This document shows positions 46,157-55,492 of a stretch of DNA of 64,000 nt, piece by piece. The stretch spans positions 408,937 to 472,936 of the forward strand of contig NZ_NIBG01000001.1 in the NCBI RefSeq assembly GCF_002270055.1, given 5' to 3'. The notes under the pieces are model-generated. The model was not told the origin of the DNA. It saw nothing but the letters and a program-made list of their open reading frames with translations, and ran no database searches. This DNA comes from Anaeromicrobium sediminis. GTDB taxonomy: Bacteria > Bacillota > Clostridia > Peptostreptococcales > Thermotaleaceae. The stretch's first letter is position 1, and every line of letters starts with the position of its first letter. Made by a program: the position numbers and the translations under genes.

Positions 46157-47150
46157 CGCCTCCTCCTCTTGCAATTATAAGCTCACCAGCTTCCTCTAAT
46201 TTTCTAATTATATTAACAATCTTTTGTTGTGATTCTTCCACATCGCGCAACCTAACAGGTCCCATAAATTGCATATCCTCTTTTATCATCTCAGCCATAC
46301 GCTTAGACATATTCTTAAATATAATCTCTTGTACCTCTTCGGTAGCTCCCTTAAGCGCAATAGCCAAATCATTATTATCCACATCTCGCATGAATCTTTG
46401 GATAGATGACCCATCCAGTGTAACCACATCTTCGAATACAAACATTCTTTTCTTTATATCTTCTGCTAATTCCACGTCTTCTACTTCTAATTTTTCCATA
46501 ATAAACTTTTCTGTTCCCCTATCAACAGCATTAAGTAAATCAACAATAGCTTGTATACCACCTGCTGAAGTGTAATCTTGAGTCACCATAGAAGCTAACT
46601 TATCCTCTAACACAGATTCGACTTCCTTAATTATTTCCGGTGTAGTTCTATCCATAGTAGCAATCCTCTTAGCTACCTCAGCTTGTTTATTTTGCGGTAA
46701 AGACGATAGTATTTGTCCAGCTTGGTGTGCTTCTAAATAAGAAAGTATTAATGCTATAGTCTGAGGATGTTCGTTTTGTATGAAATTTAATAATTGATTA
46801 GCATCTGCTTTTCTGGCAAAGTCAAAGGGCCTTACCTGTAAAGATGCCGTTAATTTATGGACTATATCAAAGGCCTTTTGTGAACCCAAGGCCTTTTCTA
46901 ATACTTCTTTAGCGTAATTTATTCCACCCTCTGAAATATATTCTTGTGCTAAACATATCTCATAAAATTCTCCTAAAACATCTTCCTTTTCCTCAGATGT
47001 TATTTTTCTCATATTAGCTATTTCTAAAGTTAGTTCCTCTATTTCATCCTCACTTAAATGCTGAAATATCTTCGCTGACTTATCTGGCCCTAAAGATATC
47101 AATAGTACTGCAGCTTTTTCCTTACCTGTCAAATCGCCTTTTCGAGCCAT
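46140..47150 (-). CDS. fliG: Flagellar motor switch protein FliG
   Basis: C-ring protein that contacts the stator and generates torque. 336 residues with three domains: G-K-E-K-A-A-V-L-L-I-S-L-G at the N-terminus, the middle E-H-P-Q-T-I-A-L-I-L-S-Y-L near residues 126 to 138, and the C-terminal charged torque helix region with M-F-V-F-E-D-V-V-T-L-D and K-R-M-A-E-M-I-K-E-D. Two ATGs are present. AGGAGG is one base from the first and seven from the second (47150), which is chosen. Confidence 0.96.
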   Translation of the reverse strand: MARKGDLTGKEKAAVLLISLGPDKSAKIFQHLSEDEIEELTLEIANMRKITSEEKEDVLGEFYEICLAQEYISEGGINYAKEVLEKALGSQKAFDIVHKLTASLQVRPFDFARKADANQLLNFIQNEHPQTIALILSYLEAHQAGQILSSLPQNKQAEVAKRIATMDRTTPEIIKEVESVLEDKLASMVTQDYTSAGGIQAIVDLLNAVDRGTEKFIMEKLEVEDVELAEDIKKRMFVFEDVVTLDGSSIQRFMRDVDNNDLAIALKGATEEVQEIIFKNMSKRMAEMIKEDMQFMGPVRLRDVEESQQKIVNIIRKLEEAGELIIARGGGDEIIV

Positions 47151-47161
47151 TTTCATTCCTC

Positions 47162-48712
47162 CTACTCTTCATTTAACCAATTTTTCAATAATTGAGATAC
47201 GGCCTGAGGATTTTTCTCTACAAACTTATTTATCTGCTTCTTGTATTCAGACTTTTCGCTTATTTCGATTTCATCAAATTCCTCGTCTATTAGTAGATCT
47301 GTAGACATTTTTCTTTCTGTTTCTTGCTTTTTCTTCCTATTTTGTATACTGTATGCTATAAATCCTAGTAGACCAATTATAAATACTCCAATTACTCCTA
47401 AAGCCCAAACCGGTATATCCTTTAATACAGTTATTCCAGTTCTCTCATTTTTAATTTCTTCAAATCTATCAGCAATAGTATTATCAAAACTTTTCGCCAT
47501 TACTTTTACAACTTTAGTATCTAGCCCAGCAGAAGCAGATACTATACCTATTATTTCATTTTTATTTTCTTCCGTTAACTCTTTCCCGGGTAATATATTG
47601 CTGTTTATTAATACGGCAACAGTTATATCCTTTACTTGCCCTTGGGCTTTAACTAATTTTTTTCTAGTTTCATTTAATTCATAGTTAATAGTTTTATTAT
47701 TCTTATTATACTCAGATCCACTAGAGGTTCTCTCTAAATATTCCGGTATCTCCCCTTCATTAGAATCTATCCCTGGCACCCCTCCACTAATTGGGTTATT
47801 GACAGATTTTTCATTTGACTCATTCATACTTCTCACTAACCCATTTGTTTCATCCTTAATAGGAGGTTCATATGCCAATACACTTGTTTCTTCACTATCG
47901 AAGTCTAATTTGGCATTTACCATAACGGCCACATTTCCGTTTCCATAGATAGTAGCTAAAAATCCAGTTATATCTTCTCGTAGTTCATTCTGAACCTTTT
48001 CTTGCAAAGCCAATTGATTTGATGCATCAAATTCTTCTCCATTGTCACTCTTTGTAAGTACTTCCCCTTTGTTATTAACAATTGATACATCCTTTGGGTC
48101 TAAACTCTTAACAGAATTTGTTACAAGCATCACTATTCCATCCACTTGTTTTTTGTTTAACTTATACCCTTCTTCTAACTCCACAAATACAGATGCCTTA
48201 GATTTTTTATTCTGAGTTATAAAGTTGCTATCATCTGCAATTGTTAAATCAACCCACGCCCAGGTTATTCCCTCTATGGCTTCTATAGTTTGTGCAATAG
48301 AATTCGTTTGTGCAATTTCATATCTATTTTTTCTTTCTTCATTAGTCATAGTCAAACTAGAATTTGTAAGCATACTTTCATAAGAAAACCGCTCCCCAGG
48401 AATTCCTTCCATGGCAAGTTGAGCTTTTGCCGTGTTCTTATATTCCTTAGGTACAAGTATACTATTCCCTGTCTCATCATCTTTCCATGGTATGCCAACC
48501 TCATCTAATTTTTTAGTTATCTCCCCTGCTTTTTTAGGATTTAATTCATCGTATAAAGTTACATATTGGGGCCTAGTTAGATAATACATGAGCAGAGTAA
48601 TACTTAAAACTATTATAAGTCCGCTAGCACCAATTTTTATTTTTTGTTTTTTATCCATATTAGTATAAAATTCATCCAACTGTTTTTTCGTCTGTTCTAG
48701 GATGTTGCCCAT
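47162..48712 (-). CDS. fliF: Flagellar MS-ring protein FliF
   Basis: Forms the membrane ring on which the flagellum is built. 516 residues, two membrane helices (about 26 to 45 and 428 to 448). The N-terminal ring-building motif domain has Y-x-V-P-x-x-x-x-x-x-A-K-A-Q-L-A-M-E-G-I-P-G-type residues (about 70 to 95). The C-terminal cytoplasmic tail that binds FliG ends in V-S-Q-L-L-K-N-W-L-N-E-E. It directly follows fliE. Confidence 0.95.
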   Translation of the reverse strand: MGNILEQTKKQLDEFYTNMDKKQKIKIGASGLIIVLSITLLMYYLTRPQYVTLYDELNPKKAGEITKKLDEVGIPWKDDETGNSILVPKEYKNTAKAQLAMEGIPGERFSYESMLTNSSLTMTNEERKNRYEIAQTNSIAQTIEAIEGITWAWVDLTIADDSNFITQNKKSKASVFVELEEGYKLNKKQVDGIVMLVTNSVKSLDPKDVSIVNNKGEVLTKSDNGEEFDASNQLALQEKVQNELREDITGFLATIYGNGNVAVMVNAKLDFDSEETSVLAYEPPIKDETNGLVRSMNESNEKSVNNPISGGVPGIDSNEGEIPEYLERTSSGSEYNKNNKTINYELNETRKKLVKAQGQVKDITVAVLINSNILPGKELTEENKNEIIGIVSASAGLDTKVVKVMAKSFDNTIADRFEEIKNERTGITVLKDIPVWALGVIGVFIIGLLGFIAYSIQNRKKKQETERKMSTDLLIDEEFDEIEISEKSEYKKQINKFVEKNPQAVSQLLKNWLNEE

Positions 48713-48739
48713 TGGTTCACCTCATTCCACTACTTCTTC

Positions 48740-49027
48740 CTATACTTGTAATCTCATTATTTCCTTATAGGCATCTAGAACCTTATTCTTAACCTCTATC
48801 ATGAACCCTAGAGCTACTTCCGACTTTTGTGCCGCTATCATGACCTCGTGAATATTATCTAATTCTCCAACAGCAGCTTTTTTTTCTAGTTCTTGAGATT
48901 GTGCCTCATATTCGTTCACTTTATTTAAATAATCCTTAAAATAATTGCCAAAATCTGCACTTATTTTGTTAGATTTTTTATTTTCCAAATCATTACTGGT
49001 ATTAATCATTAAGTTGTTAACTTTCAC
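48740..49027 (-). CDS. fliE: Flagellar hook-basal body protein FliE
   Basis: Small rod-adaptor protein between MS ring and rod. The family pattern F-K-D-Y-L-N-K-V-N-E-Y-E and the C-terminal helix V-M-I-A-A-Q-K-S-E-V-A-L-G-F-M-I-E-V-K-N-K are present. The frame is open from a TTG at 49054 that overlaps flgC, but this lacks a ribosome binding site. CTGGAGGG ends about 8 bases before the in-frame GTG at 49027, which gives a more typical FliE start and 95 residues. The start is therefore moderately certain. Confidence 0.92.
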   Translation of the reverse strand: MKVNNLMINTSNDLENKKSNKISADFGNYFKDYLNKVNEYEAQSQELEKKAAVGELDNIHEVMIAAQKSEVALGFMIEVKNKVLDAYKEIMRLQV

Positions 49028-49043
49028 AGCCAAGCCCTCCAGT

Positions 49044-49484
49044 TTATTTTCCAATTTCCAATGCTTTCATAAGCATTCCCTTTGTAGAATTTATTGAGGT
49101 AATATTTGCCTCAAATGACCTTGTAGCCGATACCATATTAATCATTTCTGTCACTATGTCAACATTGGGCATCTTCACATATCCATCCTTATCTGCATCT
49201 GGATGTCCTGGCTCATATATCATTCTAAAGGGTGATTTATCTTCAACAATAGCAGATACTTCCACTCCCCCACCACTTGGGTTTTGTCTGTTTGATTCTC
49301 CTTTTAAAACTTCTTCAAAACTTGGACTCTTTTTTTGAAACACAGCCATTTGCCTTCTATAAGGCGAACCATTGCTCGTCCTAGTCGTATTGGCATTAGC
49401 AATATTTTTAGATATAATATCCATTCTAAGCCTTTGGGCTGTCAAACCTGACGCACTTGTGTTTATTGAACTAAATAATCCCAC
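49044..49484 (-). CDS. flgC: Flagellar basal-body rod protein FlgC
   Basis: Proximal rod subunit, 146 residues. The N-terminal motif contains S-A-S-G-L-T-A-Q-R-L-R-M-D-I-I-S-K-N-I-A-N-A-N-T (about 10 to 33). The C-terminal P-N-V-D-I-V-T-E-M-I-N-M-V-S-A-T-R-S-F-E-A-N is diagnostic for FlgC. Initiation is at GTG, about nine bases after GGGAGG. It follows flgB by six bases. Confidence 0.96.
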   Translation of the reverse strand: MGLFSSINTSASGLTAQRLRMDIISKNIANANTTRTSNGSPYRRQMAVFQKKSPSFEEVLKGESNRQNPSGGGVEVSAIVEDKSPFRMIYEPGHPDADKDGYVKMPNVDIVTEMINMVSATRSFEANITSINSTKGMLMKALEIGK

Positions 49485-49490
49485 TAATTA

Positions 49491-49904
49491 CTACCTCCCG
49501 TCTCTTACTACCATTTTCATTTTTTTAAAGTCACTTGAGATTCTCTGTGCAATCATATTATACTTAATAGTATTTTTAGCCAGATTTGCCATTTCTACAT
49601 CAATATTCACATTATTTCCATCTTTTCTATATGTACTGTTCATATCTTTTTTTGTCTGATGATTAATCCCAATTACTCCAAATTTATTGTTTATTGGAAT
49701 ATGTTTTTCATTTGTAGTTGTTCCTGCAATACTTCCATCTTTAAAAAGTTCATTTTTTAAAATTGATTCAAATTCCACTGTTTCTCTTTTGTAATTTGGT
49801 GTATCTGCATTGGCAATATTATTAGATATGGTTTTATTTCTTGCCCAGCTGGCATTTAAAGTTTTTTCTAATATATTAATCCCTCTAAGAGATTTTTCTA
49901 ACAT
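49491..49904 (-). CDS. flgB: Flagellar basal-body rod protein FlgB
   Basis: Proximal rod subunit and first gene of the fla/che cluster. 137 residues with N-N-I-A-N-A-D-T-P-N-Y-K-R near residues 29 to 41 and the C-terminal N-V-D-I-E-M-A-N-L-A-K-N-T-I-K-Y motif. GGGGAG lies about ten bases before the ATG. A 300-base non-coding stretch separates it from the codY terminator. Confidence 0.95.
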   Translation of the reverse strand: MLEKSLRGINILEKTLNASWARNKTISNNIANADTPNYKRETVEFESILKNELFKDGSIAGTTTNEKHIPINNKFGVIGINHQTKKDMNSTYRKDGNNVNIDVEMANLAKNTIKYNMIAQRISSDFKKMKMVVRDGR

Positions 49905-50202
49905 TGATATTTTCTCCCCTCAACATTTTTTTACATTTTTCTCGATTATTATTTATTATTCTACGTTATAACCTTTTTTCCTTCTTCCTTTATTAACATT
50001 ATAATACATTTTTTACTATTTAGCCGTCTTTTTTGTCACAAATGATAGGATAGTACTATTTATTACCATCAAATGTAAATTATTTCAATTTTGTAGTCTT
50101 TATTATGAAAAAACACGGATAAACAACGTGTGAATTTTCTTTATTTTCAGTCTGCCACCTTTGATTTTACTCACTCAAAACCTTTTACTTATAAACTAAA
50201 AA
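49905..50202 (-). promoter_or_regulatory. Leader/promoter region of the fla/che cluster
   Basis: About 300 non-coding bases between the codY terminator and flgB. On the minus strand a perfect TATAAT is at 49998 to 50003, about 94 bases before flgB, but no good -35 is found at 16 to 18 bases. A second possibility, TTGAAA with a weak -10 17 bases later, lies about 85 bases further upstream. A small hairpin, ACACG with CGTGT (50113 to 50131) followed by six Us, could be a weak extra terminator. The true promoter is not resolved. Confidence 0.45.
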
Positions 50203-50234
50203 AACAATCTGATTTAACAAAACCAGATTGTTTT
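50203..50234 (-). terminator. Intrinsic terminator of codY
   Basis: On the minus strand AAACAATCTG pairs with CAGATTGTTT across a 12-base loop and is followed by a run of seven Ts. It begins 8 bases after the codY stop codon. Confidence 0.92.
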
Positions 50235-50242
50235 TATCAAAA

Positions 50243-51022
50243 TTACTTCTTAAGTTTTTCTAATTCATCAATTAACTTTTCATTTAAAATCTTAATGTGA
50301 GTTCCTTTCATTCCTAGTGATCTAGATTCTATAACTCCTGCACTTTCAAATTTTCTTAAGGCATTAACGATTACTGATCTTGTAATACCTACTCTATCTG
50401 CTATTTTACTAGCTACTAAAAGACCTTCCGTTCCATCTAATTCATCGAATATGTGCTCTACAGCTTCAAGTTCTGAATACGATAAAGTTCCTATAGCCAT
50501 TTGTACAACAGCTTTTTTTCTAGCTTCTTCTTCAATTTCTTCACTTTTAGCTCTTAAGATCTCCATACCTACTACTGTAGCACTGTATTCAGCTAATACT
50601 AAATCTTCATCCACAAAGTCCTTATCAACTCTAGATAGAATTAATGTTCCTAACCTTTGTCCACTTCCATTAATAGGCACTATAGTGACTAACTTATTTG
50701 AAGTTTCAGTATCATACTTGAATATTTCTAACATTTTTTCTCCTGTTACATTATATTTTGTGTCCAAAATCTTTAGTAATTGTTCGTTGTATTCTGTAGG
50801 AAATTTTTGCGTTCCCGTATCAGAATCAAAAACTATTGGATTCTCACTTGGATCTACTAAATGTACCCCTAAAATTTTCCCTCTCTTACTAGATACATAT
50901 ACATTAGAATCTAATACATCACTTAAAGTTTTACATAATTCTGAAAAAGAAACAGGTACATTTCCTGATTGTTGTAATATTTTATTTAACTTTCTTGTTT
51001 TTTCTAATAATGAAATTGCCAT
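50243..51022 (-). CDS. codY: Global GTP- and branched-chain-amino-acid-sensing repressor CodY
   Basis: Repressor of nutrient-limitation genes in Firmicutes. 259 residues: an N-terminal GAF domain (about 1 to 155) that binds branched-chain amino acids, a helical linker, and a C-terminal winged helix with [20 protein letters not shown] (about 205 to 224), the invariant CodY DNA-binding motif. GAGGAGG precedes the ATG. The usual hslV-hslU-codY context is broken here: only an hslU fragment remains upstream. It lies next to the fla/che cluster, which CodY is known to repress in Bacillus. Confidence 0.97.
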   Translation of the reverse strand: MAISLLEKTRKLNKILQQSGNVPVSFSELCKTLSDVLDSNVYVSSKRGKILGVHLVDPSENPIVFDSDTGTQKFPTEYNEQLLKILDTKYNVTGEKMLEIFKYDTETSNKLVTIVPINGSGQRLGTLILSRVDKDFVDEDLVLAEYSATVVGMEILRAKSEEIEEEARKKAVVQMAIGTLSYSELEAVEHIFDELDGTEGLLVASKIADRVGITRSVIVNALRKFESAGVIESRSLGMKGTHIKILNEKLIDELEKLKK

Positions 51023-51051
51023 TTGTATCCTCCTCGTACTCGTGTTTTATC

Positions 51052-51296
51052 TTATAGTATATAATCCTTTACGTCATTCCTATACGTTTGATTTTCTAGC
51101 TTATGTTGAATATACTTTTTGTCATTTGCAATACTTTTTTTATTCTTGTAATTTCAAAAGATACATTTTCCAACAAATTCTATAGAATCCTATGTAGTAT
51201 CCTTGTGCCAATTTCCTCAGTACCTTCATTTACAACAAAGGCCAAATGTACTATTTCCCCTATAGCATCATCTGTAAAATTAACTTCTATTCCCTC
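51052..51296 (-). pseudogene. hslU: Decayed C-terminal fragment of HslU (ClpY) ATPase
   Basis: Translated on the minus strand from 51296, the segment reads T-E-G-I-E-V-N-F-T-D-D-A-I-G-E-I, then E-E-I-G-T-R-I-L-H-R-I-L before a TAG (51180 to 51182). It continues in frame as N-L-L-E-N-V-S-F-E. After a frameshift the end reads D-V-K-D-Y-I-L, stop (51052 to 51054). This follows the HslU C-terminus closely (TEG...FTDDAI...TENIGARRLH...LLEDISFE...YIL). The AAA+ core is gone and stops interrupt the rest. HslVU normally precedes codY in Firmicutes, so this is the fossil of that operon. Confidence 0.85.
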
Positions 51297-51462
51297 TGTT
51301 TAAAACATTAATATTATTTTACCTCTTTAACTAGTATTTTTTCTTTTTTAGTCTTAGGATATTCTAATATCCTATTCATTTTGCGAACAATGGCTATACT
51401 ACCATATTTTCTATATTAATTCAAGGAAAATATTCTTTTTACTTTTTTTAATTTATTGCTCA
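51297..51462. other. Gap between topA and the hslU remnant
   Basis: 166 bases without a recognised gene. On the minus strand an open stretch of about 33 codons (from about 51411 to 51312, including R-K-M-N-R-I-L-E-Y-P-K-T-K-K-E-K) has no good ribosome binding site and is not identified. It contains a near-perfect palindrome TAGGATATT-CT-AATATCCTA at 51355 to 51374. It may be debris of deleted hslV or xerC-type genes, which is not verifiable from the sequence. Confidence 0.4.
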
Positions 51463-53532
51463 TTATTCTTTTTCTAATATGATTTTATGGCCACATTCTT
51501 TATTTAAGCATTCTTTAACCCTATCTTTTTTTCTTATTTTTTCGGCCATTAACGTTCCACACTTTTCACACTTCTCATCTATCGGTCTACTCCAAGACAC
51601 GAAATTGCAGTTTGGAAAAGTACTACACCCATAAAAGAGTTTTCCCTTTTTCGACCTTCTTTCTATTATGTCTCCACCATCACACTTAGGACATTTTACA
51701 CCTATTTTCTTTACAAAGGGCCTCGTATGTTCACATTCTGGATAACCAGAGCAAGCTAGAAAACGGCCATATCTTCCATATTTTATTACCATATTTTTAC
51801 CGCATTCTTCACAAATTTCATCAGTTTCTTCTTCAATCAACTCTATTTTTTTTATTTCTTCTTCTGCATGCTCTAGAGTTTTGGAAAATGGATTATAAAA
51901 ATCATCAATTACTTTTTTCCAATCCATCTCAGTTTCTTCTACCTTATCTAGCTGTTCTTCTAATTGTGCGGTAAAATACTCGTCTAATATATCATTAAAG
52001 TATTCCTTTAATAAATCTGTAACTATTATACCCAATTCTGTAGGTTTTAAAGCCTTACTCTCACGTTCCACATATCCTCTAGATAATATTGTAGATATGG
52101 TTGGAGCATAAGTACTCGGTCTTCCTATTCCCTTTTCTTCTAACTCTTTTACTAGAGAAGCTTCTGTAAACCTTGCTGGCGGCTGTGTAAAGTGTTGCAA
52201 TGGATCTATTTTTTTTGCCTTTAATTTATCTTGTATTTCCACCTTAGGCATTTCCTCTTCTTTTACAGTAGTATAAGAATATACCTTTAAAAATCCATCA
52301 AATACATTTTTTGATCCTGAAGCTTTAAATAAATATCCATTATTAATTATTTCTATAGAATAACTGTCAAATATGGCTTCCTTCATTTGACTTGCTACAA
52401 ATCTTTCCCAGATTAACTTATACAGCTTATTTTGATCTTTAGTCAGGTACTTTTCAACACTTTTAGGTGTTCTAGATGCGGAAGTAGGCCTTATGGCTTC
52501 GTGGGCATCTTGAATTTCCTTTTTAGTCTTTTTCTTTTCTTTGTATTCTCCCAAATAATCTTCTGAATAATTTTCTAAAATAAAATCTTTTGCATCATTT
52601 TTAGCTTCCTCAGATATTCTAGTGGAATCTGTTCTCACATAAGTAATCAAACCAACAGTAGCTCCTCTTTCAAGGTCAATACCTTCATATAACTGTTGAG
52701 CCACACTCATGGTCTTTTTAGTACTAAAACCTAATCTGTTAGATGCTTCCTGTTGAAGACTACTTGTAGTAAAAGGATTTCCTGGTTTTCTCTTTTTTTG
52801 TTTAGTCTTTATGTCACTTACATGAAAGTCATCATTTAATTTTTCTAAAATATTATCTACTTCTTCTTTATTATTTAATTCCTTCTTTCCCTCAGCGTCT
52901 CCATAAAACTTTGCAGTAAACTTTTTACTTCTCCCTTTAGAAAGCCCCACTTCTATAGTCCAATATTCTTGTGGTTGAAAGTCATCTATTTCCTTTTCCC
53001 TATCACATATCATCTTTGTTACTACAGACTGCACTCTTCCAGCACTAAGACCCTTTCTAACCTTTCTCCATAATAAGGGAGATATACTATATCCAACTAA
53101 TCTATCTAGTACCCTTCTTGCCTGTTGGGCATCTACTAAACTCTTGTTTATAATTCTAGGTTTTTTTACTGCTTTTTTTATAGCATCTTTAGTAATTTCA
53201 TTAAATTCAATTCTACATTTTTCTTTTTCATCTATAGATAATATATTACATAAATGCCATGATATGGCTTCACCTTCTCTGTCAGGGTCAGTTGCTAGTA
53301 AAACTTTCTTGGCCTTTTTATACTCTTTCTTTAACTCTTTAATCACAGGCCCTTTTCCTCTTATAGTTATATAATGAGGCTCATAATTCTCCTCTATATC
53401 TATTCCCATTTTACTTTTAGGGAGATCTCTTACATGTCCTACCGACGCCAAAACTTTATAGTTTTTTCCCAAAAACTTTCCTATAGTTTTTGCTTTTGCA
53501 GGAGATTCCACTATAACTAAAGATTTTCCCAT
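51463..53532 (-). CDS. topA: DNA topoisomerase I
   Basis: Type IA topoisomerase that relaxes negative supercoils. 689 residues: a Toprim domain starting V-I-V-E-S-P-A-K-A-K-T-I, with A-T-D-P-D-R-E-G-E-A-I-S-W-H near 90, and the active-site Tyr in L-I-T-Y-V-R-T-D-S-T-R near residue 297. Three C-terminal zinc-finger repeats, built of C-x-x-C pairs, cover about 565 to 685. The frame is open 20 codons further upstream, but GGAGGTG six bases before the ATG at 53532 and the family N-terminus M-G-K-S-L-V-I-V-E-S fix the start. It lies 72 bases downstream of dprA. Confidence 0.97.
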   Translation of the reverse strand: MGKSLVIVESPAKAKTIGKFLGKNYKVLASVGHVRDLPKSKMGIDIEENYEPHYITIRGKGPVIKELKKEYKKAKKVLLATDPDREGEAISWHLCNILSIDEKEKCRIEFNEITKDAIKKAVKKPRIINKSLVDAQQARRVLDRLVGYSISPLLWRKVRKGLSAGRVQSVVTKMICDREKEIDDFQPQEYWTIEVGLSKGRSKKFTAKFYGDAEGKKELNNKEEVDNILEKLNDDFHVSDIKTKQKKRKPGNPFTTSSLQQEASNRLGFSTKKTMSVAQQLYEGIDLERGATVGLITYVRTDSTRISEEAKNDAKDFILENYSEDYLGEYKEKKKTKKEIQDAHEAIRPTSASRTPKSVEKYLTKDQNKLYKLIWERFVASQMKEAIFDSYSIEIINNGYLFKASGSKNVFDGFLKVYSYTTVKEEEMPKVEIQDKLKAKKIDPLQHFTQPPARFTEASLVKELEEKGIGRPSTYAPTISTILSRGYVERESKALKPTELGIIVTDLLKEYFNDILDEYFTAQLEEQLDKVEETEMDWKKVIDDFYNPFSKTLEHAEEEIKKIELIEEETDEICEECGKNMVIKYGRYGRFLACSGYPECEHTRPFVKKIGVKCPKCDGGDIIERRSKKGKLFYGCSTFPNCNFVSWSRPIDEKCEKCGTLMAEKIRKKDRVKECLNKECGHKIILEKE

Positions 53533-53604
53533 GTATTCACCTCCATTTGTAAAAGCAATAGTAATTATATCAGAAAACTTTTTCCATTTCAAAATTTACT
53601 AATA

Positions 53605-54684
53605 TTACTTTATAAAAAATTTATTTCCTGGTAAGGTTTCTAATACTCCTTTTAGTTCAAGAAAAGTTAATATAGTACTTATATTTTGAATATTCCACTT
53701 CTTATCTTTTTCAATTTTCTCAATACTAACTGGCTGATTATCTTTTATATATTCATAAATTTCTTTTTCACTATCACTTAAACTTACTTCGTTTTTTTTC
53801 TTATTATATATATTTTCTAATTGCAGTTCCTCTAATATATCGTCTACGCAAGTAACTAATTTAGCTCCACTTTGTATGAGCTTATTAGTTCCCCCACTAA
53901 GTAGTGCAGTCACATGGCCTGGCAATGCAAAAACTTCTCTTCCCTGTTCTAAGGCATGATCTACAGTTATAAGAGTTCCACTCTTTAAAGCAGCCTCTAT
54001 GACAATTACACCCTTTGCAATACCACTGATTATTCTATTTCTCATAGGAAAATTTTCAGGTCTAGGTTTAGTTCCTATAGGAAATTCAGATATAATTGCA
54101 CCATTTTCTATTATTTTTTCCATTAGTGATTTATTTTCATGGGGATAGCATACATCTACACCAGTTCCTAGAACAGCATAGGTTCTTCCGCCATTTTCGA
54201 CGCAAGCCCTATGAGCTACTGTATCTATACCTCTAGCCATTCCACTGCCAATGGTAATTCCCCTATCTGAAAGTTCTTTAGAAATCTTATAAGCCATAGT
54301 TCTCCCATATGTAGATGCTCTTCTTGACCCAATTATGCTAATTATATCACACTTTTCCTTCTCAATACTTCCTCTTACATACAAAACAGTAGGTGGATTA
54401 TATATATTCCGTAAAAGTTCTGGGTATTCATTATCCCTTATGCCTATTACTTTAATCTCATATCGGTCTATAATTTCACGTATTTTTCCTATTTTGTTTT
54501 CCTTTTTACTTACTATTATATTTTCTACTACCTTTTCTTTCAAATTAAATTTTTCTTTATATCTATTAATATTTTCATTATAAACATCTTTAGCACAAGT
54601 TTCTTTTAATATTTTTCTCATGGTAGCATTTCCGATTCCTTCTATACTATGTAGCCATGCCACATAATGTTCTTCTTTATACAT
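53605..54684 (-). CDS. dprA: DNA processing protein DprA (Smf)
   Basis: Rossmann-fold protein that loads RecA onto incoming single-stranded DNA during transformation and is widespread also in non-competent bacteria. 359 residues: an N-terminal helix-hairpin-helix-like part, a core with G-S-R-R-A-S-T-Y-G (about 112 to 120), S-G-M-A-R-G-I-D-T-V-A-H near 143 to 154, F-P-M-R-N-R-I-I-S-G near 205 and L-P-G-H near 252, then a C-terminal winged-helix domain. GGGAG lies about eleven bases before the ATG. It is the first gene of the conserved minus-strand block. Confidence 0.95.
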   Translation of the reverse strand: MYKEEHYVAWLHSIEGIGNATMRKILKETCAKDVYNENINRYKEKFNLKEKVVENIIVSKKENKIGKIREIIDRYEIKVIGIRDNEYPELLRNIYNPPTVLYVRGSIEKEKCDIISIIGSRRASTYGRTMAYKISKELSDRGITIGSGMARGIDTVAHRACVENGGRTYAVLGTGVDVCYPHENKSLMEKIIENGAIISEFPIGTKPRPENFPMRNRIISGIAKGVIVIEAALKSGTLITVDHALEQGREVFALPGHVTALLSGGTNKLIQSGAKLVTCVDDILEELQLENIYNKKKNEVSLSDSEKEIYEYIKDNQPVSIEKIEKDKKWNIQNISTILTFLELKGVLETLPGNKFFIK

Positions 54685-55431
54685 AATATTAACTACTCCC
54701 TATTTTTACTATTATAAAAATAAGTTTTATCCAAAAAGTATTTAATAATACATATATAATAGATTTTAAATAAATTAAATTTATGAAAAAACTCCCTTAT
54801 CCATAGAATAATGAACTTAACTAATTTTTAAGTAATTCTTCAAAGGAATTTTTAAACATATCTACTCAAACTAAGAGTACAGTTAGGCAGATTATACAAA
54901 GGGGAGAGTAACACAACCCCTAAAGAAGAAATATACTAAAATATTTAAGATTTTAACATATAAAACAAATGATATTTTAGACTAGTTCCTTCATTAATAT
55001 AGATTTTTTCATCACATATAAAATCATTTAAAAAAATATATAGTTCCATATATGATCTAATTCTAATGAACTATCTTAAATTATATACCTTTCATGAATA
55101 TAACACCCTCATTATCTACTTTACCATTTTAAATTTTTTTATATGTTCTTCAACTTCTCTATAGAAAATATGCCATATAGGTGTCAATTCTAATATAATT
55201 AATATTTCTTCTTCATTCTTCAGAAAATTTCGAGTTCCTACAATATCTGACAGCAGAAATAGAAGCTTCAAACAGGGTTTTAAGAAGAGAAAATAGCATC
55301 CCCCTGGCTCTAGTACCTTACTTTGTCTTACAGGGTATTTAAAGGCCTTAGATTTGAAAGTTATTTTTTTCCAACTTCCATTTTATTCTTTCTCTACATT
55401 CTCCTTTATATCTTCATCAAATCTCATGAAA
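54685..55431. other. Long non-coding gap at the core/accessory boundary
   Basis: About 750 AT-rich bases with frequent stops on both strands. No protein family, tRNA or structured RNA is recognised. The part around 55130 to 55420 has a few stretches of 20 to 40 open codons on the minus strand and may be decayed coding DNA. It marks the change from the long minus-strand core block to mixed-orientation accessory genes. Confidence 0.5.
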
Positions 55432-55457
55432 ATAGCACTAACATATGTTAGTGCTAT
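55432..55457 (-). terminator. Terminator of the DUF3892 gene
   Basis: A perfect 26-base palindrome with arms ATAGCACTAACAT and ATGTTAGTGCTAT, followed on the minus strand by TTTT. It lies 35 bases after the stop codon of the DUF3892 gene. Few Us follow, so strength is uncertain. Confidence 0.75.
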
Positions 55458-55492
55458 CAACCAAAGTCTCTATGTAACATAATATTATATTT

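Noticed and set aside
54840-55420. Insertion-sequence remnant in the gap before dprA
   Set aside because: Some stretches looked transposase-like, but no terminal inverted repeats, target duplication or recognisable DDE/HUH motif could be found.
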